A model generated the notes under the pieces. The model saw nothing but the letters and a program-made list of their open reading frames with translations. It was not told the origin of the DNA and did no database searches. DNA of 64,000 bases, from the NCBI RefSeq assembly GCF_017303155.1, contig NZ_JAEKJR010000002.1, positions 62,001 through 126,000 of the forward strand, read 5' to 3'. Source of the DNA: Microbulbifer salipaludis. Lineage in GTDB: Bacteria > Pseudomonadota > Gammaproteobacteria > Pseudomonadales > Cellvibrionaceae. Position 1 is the first letter of the stretch. Every line of letters begins with the position of its first letter. The position numbers and the translations under genes were made by a program. Below, in pieces: positions 9,617-17,488 of this stretch.

Positions 9617-9674
9617 GAGTTTTGGCTTGTTTTTTTGCTTGGTTTTTTGGTTTAGCTTTTTGGTTTGGTTTTAA
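9617..9674 (+). repeat. T/G-only low-complexity tract
   Basis: About 58 bases made nearly entirely of T and G, with repeated TTTTTGG / TTTGGTTT words, between the GH13 stop and its terminator. A small GGGCCG/CGGCCC hairpin follows at about 9681-9696. No gene is seen in 9598-9802. Confidence 0.6.
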
Positions 9675-9732
9675 TGTGCAGGGCCGGATTCGGCCCATGT
9701 GAGTGCGACTTCTCTTTCTCGTCGAAAGGCTT

Positions 9733-9766
9733 GCCGGTATCAGGAAACTGATACCGGCTTTTTTTT
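9733..9766 (+). terminator. strong rho-independent terminator
   Basis: Perfect 11-bp stem GCCGGTATCAG / CTGATACCGGC (9733-9743, 9748-9758) with a GAAA tetraloop and eight T residues. It ends the GH13 transcript from upstream. Confidence 0.9.
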
Positions 9767-9802
9767 ACTGCGCCATCGTGGCGCAAATTACCGGTACCGC
9801 AG

Positions 9803-10642
9803 TTACTGTTCGCTGGGCATGTTCTGCAGTGCTGCTTTCAGCTCACGCAGTTTTTCTTTCACCCGTGCCGCATTGTCCGGGCCGATGCGAATCATCAGCT
9901 TGTGCAGGCCGGGCATTTTTTCCAGCTTCTCATCCTCAAACTTGTAATACACCGTGGGGCGCACCAGTTTGATGGGGCCTTCCACTTCCGGCGCGGCCAG
10001 CGCCTGGTCGATGGCCGCCATTACGGCCGCGTGGAAGTTCTTGTTTTTGAGTCCCAGTTCGCCATAGGCCTGCTTCAGGCGCGGGTACCAAAACTGATAG
10101 AGGTTCACCGCGGTATCGGTATCCACCATGGCGAACAGACGCACTGGCTGATCGTAACGCTGGTAGTTCTCCTGCGACAGCACATACACTTTTTGCCCGT
10201 CGTCGCGGGTTTCCAGTTCCTTGACCGCGAGCTTGCCGTCCACATTGTTGAAGGGGCGGTTCTTGTGCATCAGGTCGCCCTTGGTCGCAGTGTTTACCGC
10301 GGCCACCCATTTACGCACCACTTCATCGGGCACAATCCATTTCGCCAGGGCGCCGTCGGAGGAAAGGCTGATGATGTCGGTGTGCGCCTCGCGATCACTG
10401 TCGTTCAGGGCGGGCAGTTGACGCGGTGGGTCTTCCGGCTCCACAGGTTCCGGTACCGGAGGAATAACCGGCTCTGCGGGCTCTTCCAGGTCAACATTGG
10501 GCTGGGTTTCCGGGGCGGGCTCGGTCACGGGCGCAGAGACTTCCGGTGCGGGTGCTTCGCGCACGGCAAACCAGTAGATGCCAAAAATAACCGCGGCCAC
10601 CACCAGCAGGGCGATCAGCCATTCTTTGATATTGCCACCCAT
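9803..10642 (-). CDS. DUF3014 domain protein, membrane-anchored
   Basis: 279 residues. One N-terminal transmembrane segment (about 8-26) is followed by a proline/glutamate-rich linker (28-75) and a folded domain to the end, matching the DUF3014 family in length and in the segments WVAAVNTATKGDL and YQRYDQPVRLF. The protein is expected to sit in the inner membrane facing the periplasm; its function is unknown. The start ATG at 10642 has GGAGGAAATACGG upstream on the minus strand. It stands alone between the GH13 gene and the minus-strand amylase operon and is probably a housekeeping gene. Confidence 0.8.
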   Translation of the reverse strand: MGGNIKEWLIALLVVAAVIFGIYWFAVREAPAPEVSAPVTEPAPETQPNVDLEEPAEPVIPPVPEPVEPEDPPRQLPALNDSDREAHTDIISLSSDGALAKWIVPDEVVRKWVAAVNTATKGDLMHKNRPFNNVDGKLAVKELETRDDGQKVYVLSQENYQRYDQPVRLFAMVDTDTAVNLYQFWYPRLKQAYGELGLKNKNFHAAVMAAIDQALAAPEVEGPIKLVRPTVYYKFEDEKLEKMPGLHKLMIRIGPDNAARVKEKLRELKAALQNMPSEQ

Positions 10643-10808
10643 CCGTATTTCCTCCCGTTAGTGTCTGCGCGCAGACCTGGCGCCTCAATAATCAGTGTAA
10701 ACCACTGACTGTGAAGTCTCAGACAGTATCAGGTCGCGAAGGTTTCGCCTACGGGAAGCGGTGGGAACGGAGCGGGGAAGAAAGGGGGAGGAAATGGGTA
10801 AGAAGGAG

Positions 10809-10829
10809 CAGGGGTGCATGGCACCCCTG
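10809..10829 (-). terminator. terminator hairpin of the minus-strand amylase operon
   Basis: Perfect 9-bp stem CAGGGGTGC / GCACCCCTG with an ATG loop, 18 bases past the stop of the GH13 gene. On the minus strand it is followed by CTCCTTCTT, only a moderate U-tract. Confidence 0.6.
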
Positions 10830-10846
10830 TCCGGGAGGGTGGCGAG

Positions 10847-12775
10847 TCAGCGGCCGACGCGCAGGATCTGGCCGGAAAGCCGTGGAGTGTCCAGCGATAC
10901 CGCCGCGCTCAGGTCATCACGCACGACCATTTCCGCGGACCCCTGCTGCAGCTGGTTGGTAAGGGTGTACTTACCGGGAGCCAGTTGCCACGCTTCAATC
11001 AGCGCCTTTGGCAAGCGCAGGCTGGTGGTGCTGTCGCGATCGGCGAAGTTGGCGATCACCAGCAGGCGCTCATCGCCGGCCCAGCGGGCGAAACTGTACA
11101 GCTTGTCGGTGTAGTTCTCGCCCTGGCTGCGGTTAACCTGGTGCAGATCGAAGAACTTTCCGGTGAGCGCCGGGCTCTGCTGGGAGAAGGTGAGCAGTGT
11201 GCGGTAAAAGCGCTGCAGGGACTGTTCGGCCTCGCTGAGCTTTTCGCTATTGAAATTGCCTTCATTATTCCAGCGGCGAATGGTGGGCACCGACCAGTAA
11301 TCGAAAATGGTGGTACGGCTGGCCTTGCCGAAGCCCGCATCGCCGGCACCGGGCTCACCCAGTTCCTGGCCGAAGTAGACCAGCGTGGGTGCTCCACTGA
11401 GGGCGGCGGACACCACCATGGCCGGCTTGCCGGCCTCGGCGTTGCCGGCAAACTCCGGGCTGGCGATACGCTGCTCGTCGTGGTTTTCCATAAAGCGCAG
11501 CATGTTGTCTTCGATACCGCGCAGGCTTTCCTGAATCTCCACCAGCGGGTCGGTAGCGGCCTTGCCTTCCATAACCGCACGTATCGCATCGTAGGTGCCT
11601 ACCTTGTCGTACAGGTAGTCCATTTTGCCCAGGTGCACATAATCCCGATACAGGTCGGGCTGGTAGATTTCAGCCAGCAGCAGCGCGTCGGGCTTCTGCA
11701 TTTTGATGGAAGAATTTAGGTAGCTCCAGAACTCCACCGGCACCATGCCGGCCATATCGTAGCGGAAACCATCAATACCAAACGCGAGCCAGTAGTCGGT
11801 GATCTGACGGAATTTTTCCCAGCTGCTCGGTACGTCTTTATCTGCCCAGAAGGCCGCATGTGCCCGGTAATCTTTTTGTGCGTAACCGGCGGGGAGTGCG
11901 GGGAAGTCGTGGCTACCATCCGGGCGTACGCCGAAATTGATTTTTACCGTTTCGTACCAGTCGTCCTGCTTCGGCTGCGGTGCGCGGCTGCCATTGCCGG
12001 TCCACTTTGCCGGCGTCTCGGTAAATTTTCCGTCTACCAACGGATGGGCTTCACCATTCAGCGGCTGGTAGGCGTCTTCGGCTACCGGCACCAGGAAAGG
12101 TTCGCCGGGCACGTAATAGAAATTATTGTCGCGGGCATAAGCCACGCTGGTGTCGTCATCCGCTCCAAAGTCACGCACGCCTTCGGGTTTGGCCAGCGAC
12201 TGGTAATTGCGGGCTACGTGATTGGGTACGATGTCGATAATTACCTTGAGGCCGGCGGCGTGGGAGCGCTCTACCAGCGCCTTGAATTCTTCCAGGCGCT
12301 TGCCCGGGTCATTGGCCAGGTCGGGATTTACGGTGTAGTAATCCTTTACCGCATAGGGTGAGCCGGCCCGGCCCTTGACGACGTCCGGGTCGTCGTTGCT
12401 GATACCAAAGGCGGTGTAGTCACGCACCACTGCATGGTGCAGCGAGCCGGTGTACCAGATGTAGTCAGCGCCTAGCGCGCGGATTTGCTGCAGTGCCTGC
12501 GGGGTGAAATCACTGAACTTGCCCACACCGTTTTCTTCGATGGTGCCCCAGGGTCTGTTGGTGGCATTGGTGTTGCCAAACAGGCGCGGCAGCACCTGAT
12601 AGATCACCGGTTTGCCAAAGGTTTCTACGGGCGAGGCGATTGCCTCCGCACTGGCTGCGTTGTGGGTGTGCTCGGGCTCGACCGCAGACGGTGCCGCGGT
12701 AGGCTTGGCGTCACAGCCGGCCAGCAGGCTGGTGGTGATCGCGGTGGCCAGAATCAGTCGGGAAATGTTTTTCAT
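10847..12775 (-). CDS. GH13 alpha-amylase-family lipoprotein
   Basis: 642 residues from the ATG at 12775. This start gives a clean lipoprotein signal (MKNISRLILA...SLLAG-C, Cys21); a TTG 21 bases upstream is less likely. The GH13 regions are IIDIVPNH, FRYDMAG (nucleophile Asp), LLAEIY (acid Glu) and FMENHDEQR (third Asp), followed by a C-terminal beta-domain. It is the last gene of a three-gene minus-strand run (neopullulanase-like GH13, GH31, this one), 21 bases after the GH31 stop, so it is very likely co-transcribed. The substrate is probably maltodextrin in the periplasm. The subfamily is not assignable by eye. Confidence 0.88.
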   Translation of the reverse strand: MKNISRLILATAITTSLLAGCDAKPTAAPSAVEPEHTHNAASAEAIASPVETFGKPVIYQVLPRLFGNTNATNRPWGTIEENGVGKFSDFTPQALQQIRALGADYIWYTGSLHHAVVRDYTAFGISNDDPDVVKGRAGSPYAVKDYYTVNPDLANDPGKRLEEFKALVERSHAAGLKVIIDIVPNHVARNYQSLAKPEGVRDFGADDDTSVAYARDNNFYYVPGEPFLVPVAEDAYQPLNGEAHPLVDGKFTETPAKWTGNGSRAPQPKQDDWYETVKINFGVRPDGSHDFPALPAGYAQKDYRAHAAFWADKDVPSSWEKFRQITDYWLAFGIDGFRYDMAGMVPVEFWSYLNSSIKMQKPDALLLAEIYQPDLYRDYVHLGKMDYLYDKVGTYDAIRAVMEGKAATDPLVEIQESLRGIEDNMLRFMENHDEQRIASPEFAGNAEAGKPAMVVSAALSGAPTLVYFGQELGEPGAGDAGFGKASRTTIFDYWSVPTIRRWNNEGNFNSEKLSEAEQSLQRFYRTLLTFSQQSPALTGKFFDLHQVNRSQGENYTDKLYSFARWAGDERLLVIANFADRDSTTSLRLPKALIEAWQLAPGKYTLTNQLQQGSAEMVVRDDLSAAVSLDTPRLSGQILRVGR

Positions 12776-12796
12776 AACAGCGTTTATTTCCTGCAA

Positions 12797-15256
12797 TTAT
12801 TCGGTGATCGTCAGCGCGAGGTCTTGTTTCCCCCAGGGGAACTGTACCCGTAGGGTATTGCGGCGCTTGTCGAAGTAGGCGGTGTTGTCGGCCAGCTCGG
12901 ATTCCCGCTTCACCAGCGGGATATTCACGGCGCCCAGCGCGATGCTGGCGGGCGCCTGCTGCCAGTTGTGCAGTACCAGTTCCAGCGCGCGGGACTCCGG
13001 TGCGCCGGTGTAGCCGTTGCCTTCACGGGTGAAGGTAAACTGGCTGCGCTCGCCATTGCGCTCGCCGGCAAAGTACAGCTTTTCATACTGGCCCTTGGCA
13101 AAGGCATCGGCGGTGAAACCGTCGTCTTCGTACAGGTAGCCGCTGGACTGGCTGACGGACTGATCCGCGTAGTAATCCAGGCGCAGGGTTTTGCTGGTGT
13201 ACTCGCGGGTATTGTTCATATCCGCCACGGTGGGGATAAACGCACCGGCGCGCACCAGTACCGGAATGGTGTCGAGCTCCACTTCCACTTCGGCGATGTC
13301 GCCGCGGTAAGCTTCGTCAGTCCAGTAATCGAACCACACGCCGCCGGGCAGCTGCACGGCCACCTCGTCGATGTTCTCGTCGGTTACCGGCGCTACCAGG
13401 AAATCGTTGCCCCACAGGTAGGCATCCTTGTTGTCCATGAGGGCGAGGTTGGATTCGTCCTCGAAAAACAGCGGGCGCATCAGCGGCATGCCGGTCTGGC
13501 TGTTTTCAAACGCCAGGGTGTAGTTGTAGGGCAGCAGGCGGTAACGCAGCTTTACATACTCGCGCAGAATGTTGCGGGTCTTGCGGTCGTGGAATACCGG
13601 CTCGGGTGCAATGTGCTCCTGTGCGTGCGGGCGGTATACCGGCTGGAATACGCCGTACTGCAGCCAGCGGATATACAGTTCGCGGTCGAACTTTTCACCG
13701 CCGGCAAAGCCGCCGAGGTCCGAGTGGGTATAGCCGAAACCCAGCAGGCCCATCTGCAAAGACAGTTCCACCTGCGGCTTGAGGCCGCCCCAGCTGCGCT
13801 CCACGTCGCCGGTCCACGGGATCATGCCAAAGCGCTGGGAGCCGGGGAAACCGGCGCGCATCATGATGAACGGGCGCTCGTTGGGGGCATCGGCCTTTTC
13901 GTTTTCAAACAGCATCTGTGCCCAGCGGTGACCGTACGCGTTGTGGATTTCATCCGCCATGCCAATGGCATGAACGGTATCAGACGGATGGACTTCCGGT
14001 TCGCCCAGGTCGCCCCACCAGCCGGCCACGCCCTGTTCCTTGAGGCCTTTATAGATATTCCAGAACCAGTCGCGGCCGTCTTCGGCGAACACATCAATCA
14101 GGCCGGTGTTGCCGAAATAGAAATCAAACTGCTTGGGCTGGCCGGCGAGGTTTTTCGCCAGTGCATTTTGTGCGACCGCCTCATCCCAGCGCTCGGATGT
14201 GGAAAGGACAAACGGCTCAGTGACCAAAATGGTGTTGATACCCTGCGCCTGCAGGTCCGACATCATTTTCACTGGTTGTGGGAAGGCGTTGTTGTCCCAC
14301 GCCAGATTGCCCATATGCCCTTTGATATCAGGGCCGAACCAGTAAAGGTCCAGCACCAGCGCGTCCAGCGGGAAATCTTCCTCGGCAAATTTTTCCACGG
14401 TATCGCGCACTTCCTGCTCGGTGCGATAGCCGAAGCGAGAGGCGAAATTGCCCAGTGCCCAGCGCGGCGGCATGGGCTGGTGGCCGGTCACGCCCACATA
14501 GTTTTCGATCAGTTTGGGATAGCTTTCCCCGGCAACCACGATATACGCAGTGCGCCCCCCGATGGCCTCGAACTGCATCACGTCGTTTTCACTGGCACCG
14601 AGATCCATGTTGCCAGTGGCGCTGTTGTCGAACAGCAGGATGTACTTGTTGCTGCTCATCACCGCCGGCAGGCCAAAATACATCTGCTCGGATTCGGTGG
14701 AGTAACCGTAGTGGGCCTTGTTGTACAGCGGCAGGCGCTGTCCGCGGCGGTCCATGCCCAGCACGCGCTGGCCGCCGCCAATCAGTTTTTCCTGATCCTG
14801 CAGGGCGAAGCGGAAGCCGCGCAGGGTCTGGTTGGCAAAGAAACCGTGTTCTTCCGCCAGCAGCGTTTCGCCATTGCGCAGGTACTCGATCGTAAACGGT
14901 GACTTGTGGATAACCGCGGTGAGGTCGCCAAGTGCGTAGCGCAGGGTGTCCGCGGAGACGCTGAGCTGCGCCTGTACATCCGCCTCGAGTTGCGCACGGG
15001 CGAAGGAGGGTAGCTGCTTCACGCCCTCGCGCTGGTAGTGCACCTCCAGTGCGCTGCTATTCAGCGGTGTGAGGGTAACCTGGCTATCACTGGTCTCGAT
15101 CACCAGCTTGTCGTCGAGCAACTGGTGGCTCTGGTAGCTGCGCGTGGTTTCTGCCAAGGCCGGTTGCAGGGCGGTGGCCAGCAGTGTGGGCAGCAGGGTC
15201 GCCAGCCCGAGTTTTTTGAACAGCCTTTTGGGTTTAAGGGGTTGTTGCTCTTTCAT
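12797..15256 (-). CDS. secreted GH31 alpha-glucosidase
   Basis: 819 residues with an N-terminal signal peptide (about 12-35, cleavage after ALA). The GH31 fold has an N-terminal beta-sandwich, a catalytic barrel from about 265, nucleophile Asp416 in WWGDLGEP and acid Asp484 in WTGDVERSW. A C-terminal DUF5110-like segment (LRLDYYADQS...YLYEDDGF) follows. The family removes glucose or other alpha-glycosyl units from non-reducing ends. The position between two GH13 genes, with 52 bases to the upstream gene and 21 to the downstream one, points to periplasmic trimming of maltodextrins. The start ATG at 15256 fits the signal peptide. Confidence 0.92.
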   Translation of the reverse strand: MKEQQPLKPKRLFKKLGLATLLPTLLATALQPALAETTRSYQSHQLLDDKLVIETSDSQVTLTPLNSSALEVHYQREGVKQLPSFARAQLEADVQAQLSVSADTLRYALGDLTAVIHKSPFTIEYLRNGETLLAEEHGFFANQTLRGFRFALQDQEKLIGGGQRVLGMDRRGQRLPLYNKAHYGYSTESEQMYFGLPAVMSSNKYILLFDNSATGNMDLGASENDVMQFEAIGGRTAYIVVAGESYPKLIENYVGVTGHQPMPPRWALGNFASRFGYRTEQEVRDTVEKFAEEDFPLDALVLDLYWFGPDIKGHMGNLAWDNNAFPQPVKMMSDLQAQGINTILVTEPFVLSTSERWDEAVAQNALAKNLAGQPKQFDFYFGNTGLIDVFAEDGRDWFWNIYKGLKEQGVAGWWGDLGEPEVHPSDTVHAIGMADEIHNAYGHRWAQMLFENEKADAPNERPFIMMRAGFPGSQRFGMIPWTGDVERSWGGLKPQVELSLQMGLLGFGYTHSDLGGFAGGEKFDRELYIRWLQYGVFQPVYRPHAQEHIAPEPVFHDRKTRNILREYVKLRYRLLPYNYTLAFENSQTGMPLMRPLFFEDESNLALMDNKDAYLWGNDFLVAPVTDENIDEVAVQLPGGVWFDYWTDEAYRGDIAEVEVELDTIPVLVRAGAFIPTVADMNNTREYTSKTLRLDYYADQSVSQSSGYLYEDDGFTADAFAKGQYEKLYFAGERNGERSQFTFTREGNGYTGAPESRALELVLHNWQQAPASIALGAVNIPLVKRESELADNTAYFDKRRNTLRVQFPWGKQDLALTITE

Positions 15257-15308
15257 CGTCGCTTACTTCTGTTTTTAACTATTTTTGGGAAAATCTTTTC
15301 AATAATTT

Positions 15309-17195
15309 TTAAAAGACTTCGGCAACCAGTACATCGCTGGGTGCGATCACCAGTTCGTTCAGTGGGGTGGCGTTGCCGTTGGTGATGTCGGTTGCGGAGA
15401 ATTTATCCCCCAGTATTTCTGCCAGATGGGCCAGCGGCAGTTCGCGCGGTCGGTCGCTTTTGTTGATCGCCACCATCACCGTATCGTTTTCGTCATAGCG
15501 GAAATACACGTACAGGCCATCGATCGGCGCAAAGTGCTTGAGCTTGCCGCGGTGAATCACGTCTTTTTGTTTGCGCCAGGTAAACAGGGTGCGCACAAAC
15601 TGCTGGGCCTGTTGCTGTTGTGGGCTGAGGTTCTTGCCGGTAAAGCCATTGACGGTGTCGCCTTCCCAGCCGCCGGGAAAATCACTGCGCACGACACCGT
15701 CGTCGCGCTGTTTGGGGCTCTTCGCCAGAATCTCATCGCCATAATAAAACTGCGGGATACCGCGCATGGTGGCGAGGTAGGCCACCGCCATGCGGAACTT
15801 GCCCAGGTTTTCATCCAGCTGGCTGTAGAGACGGCTCATGTCGTGGTTGCCGCCGAGAATCACCAGATTGTTGGGGTTGGGGTAGAGCACATCGTTGGCC
15901 AGGGCTTCGTACAGGGTCACCAGCCCGGTGCTCCAGCTTTCCGGTTTTTCGAGCCCGTCGCGCAGGCCGTACAGCAGCGGGAAGTCCATCATGCTCGGCA
16001 TGTGCGAGACATAGCCGTTGCGGTTGTTGTTGCCGGCCTGCCAGTACGCCACCAGCGCCGCCTGACGGGTCCATTCTTCGCCCACCAGGTTGAAGTTGGG
16101 GTATTCCTGCATCAGGCGCCCGGACCAGCGGGTGAGGAAGTCCGCATCGGAGTAGGCATAGGTGTCTACACGAATACCGGAGAGGTCGGCGTACTCCACC
16201 CACCAGATGGCATTCTGGATCAGGTAATTGGCCACCCGCGGATTGCGCTGGTTGGGGTCCGGCATCACATCCACAAACCAGCCGTCGGTGAACAGCTGGT
16301 GATCCTTGTGGCTCGCGTAGGGATCCATGTGCACGGTGCGGGCATGGTTGGTGTACTCGAACTCGCCCGCTTTTACGCCGCGGCCGTTCAGCCAGTCACT
16401 GCCGGGCAGGTCCTGCAGCCACCAGTGCTCGCTGCCAATGTGGTTCGGCACCATGTCCTGGATCACGCCGATGCCCTGTTCGCGCGCGGCCGCAACAAAG
16501 CCCCGGAAACTTTCATTGCTGCCGAAGCGCGGATCGATGCGGTAGAGATCGGTGGCGGCGTAGCCGTGGTAGGAGTATTCCGGCTGGTTGTTTTCCAGCA
16601 GCGGGTTGGGCCAGATCTGGGTGAAACCCATAGCGGCCACATACTCCAGATGCTGCCGCATACCGGCGATATCACCGCCGTGGCGGCCACTGGGATTGCT
16701 GCGATCGGCACCCTCAATGGTATCGGCGGTCGTGTCGTTGCCCGCGTCGCCATTGGCAAAGCGATCCGGGGTGATCAGGTAGATGGCATCGCTGCTGTCA
16801 AAGCCCTGACGCTCGGCAGAGCCGGGGCGGCGCGGCTTCAGCGCGTAGCTGAGTTCCTGCTGCCAGTCGTCCTTGCGCAGATGAATCTGCAGAGTGCCCG
16901 GCTTGGCATCGGCAGACACCGATAAGTTGATAAACAGGTAATTGGGGTTCTGTTCGCGTTCGGTGCCGGTCACGGTCACACCGGGATAGTCGAGGCTGAC
17001 CTCGGCGCCGGCAAGGTCCTTGCCGTGCAGCATCAGCTGCAGGTTGGGCTCCGCCATCTTCGCCCACCAGAAGGGCGGCTCAACCCGTTCAACGGCGCGC
17101 GCTTCCGATGCGCTGCAGCCCACAGATATAGCCGCAAGCAGCGGCAACAGCAGTGCCATCAGTATGGCGCGGGGGCGGGGTGTATCCATCATCAT
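15309..17195 (-). CDS. GH13 neopullulanase / cyclomaltodextrinase-like lipoprotein
   Basis: About 628 residues from the ATG at 17195 (ATGs at 17192 and 17189 are equally possible); AGGTGA lies seven bases upstream. A longer reading to 17261 lacks a ribosome-binding site. Lipobox AISVG-C. An N-terminal cyclomaltodextrinase-type beta-domain (PPFWWAKMAEPNLQLMLHG) precedes the barrel. GH13 regions: MVPNHIGSEHWW, IRVDTYAY (nucleophile Asp), LVGEEW (acid Glu) and ILGGNHDMSR (third Asp). The MVPNHxGxxHWW pattern is typical of SusA-like periplasmic neopullulanases, which open cyclodextrins and cleave pullulan. It is first in a three-gene operon and divergent from the large amylase gene. Confidence 0.88.
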   Translation of the reverse strand: MMMDTPRPRAILMALLLPLLAAISVGCSASEARAVERVEPPFWWAKMAEPNLQLMLHGKDLAGAEVSLDYPGVTVTGTEREQNPNYLFINLSVSADAKPGTLQIHLRKDDWQQELSYALKPRRPGSAERQGFDSSDAIYLITPDRFANGDAGNDTTADTIEGADRSNPSGRHGGDIAGMRQHLEYVAAMGFTQIWPNPLLENNQPEYSYHGYAATDLYRIDPRFGSNESFRGFVAAAREQGIGVIQDMVPNHIGSEHWWLQDLPGSDWLNGRGVKAGEFEYTNHARTVHMDPYASHKDHQLFTDGWFVDVMPDPNQRNPRVANYLIQNAIWWVEYADLSGIRVDTYAYSDADFLTRWSGRLMQEYPNFNLVGEEWTRQAALVAYWQAGNNNRNGYVSHMPSMMDFPLLYGLRDGLEKPESWSTGLVTLYEALANDVLYPNPNNLVILGGNHDMSRLYSQLDENLGKFRMAVAYLATMRGIPQFYYGDEILAKSPKQRDDGVVRSDFPGGWEGDTVNGFTGKNLSPQQQQAQQFVRTLFTWRKQKDVIHRGKLKHFAPIDGLYVYFRYDENDTVMVAINKSDRPRELPLAHLAEILGDKFSATDITNGNATPLNELVIAPSDVLVAEVF

Positions 17196-17291
17196 CTGGT
17201 CACCTGTGATTGGGGTTGGGCGAGTAACCCGGGACGAACGATTCGCACTTTTTTTCACCATTGTGCCCGCTCATGCCACCCCTGTTATCCC

Positions 17292-17309
17292 CCTCCCGCC
17301 GGGGGGAGG
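17292..17309. promoter_or_regulatory. G-rich inverted repeat in divergent amylase promoter
   Basis: CCTCCC (17292-17297) and GGGAGG (17304-17309) form an inverted repeat about 100 bp before the minus-strand GH13 start and 180 bp before the plus-strand amylase. It belongs to the set of G-rich sites found upstream of the alpha-glucan genes. Confidence 0.4.
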
Positions 17310-17366
17310 CCGGTAGTAATCGGCGACACTGACACCCGATCTGACCTGGCGCGCCTTTTCTCCACG

Positions 17367-17396
17367 CCCCGGTCGAGGAGGAGGTATCGACCGGGG
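17367..17396 (+). promoter_or_regulatory. 10-bp perfect inverted repeat with GGAGGAGG in the loop
   Basis: CCCCGGTCGA (17367-17376) and TCGACCGGGG (17387-17396) flank the 10-base loop GGAGGAGGTA. The loop is a MalT-box-like or Shine-Dalgarno-like word held in a stable GC-rich hairpin. It lies 93-122 bases before the amylase start, so it may be a DNA operator or a leader RNA structure. Confidence 0.55.
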
Positions 17397-17488
17397 AGTC
17401 CGCCAGTATGTTGCCGCGCCCGGAAGTGTGCAGACAGGCAGCGAAAAGTCCCCTCCGGGCCTGTGACCGAAAACAATAATCAACCGAG

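Noticed and set aside
12968..14902. 644-codon open frame on the plus strand opposite the GH31 gene
   Set aside because: It is the antisense shadow of a gene with intact GH31 catalytic motifs; high GC keeps the opposite frame open. The same holds for 15426-16925, 17480-19432 and 41427-43232.
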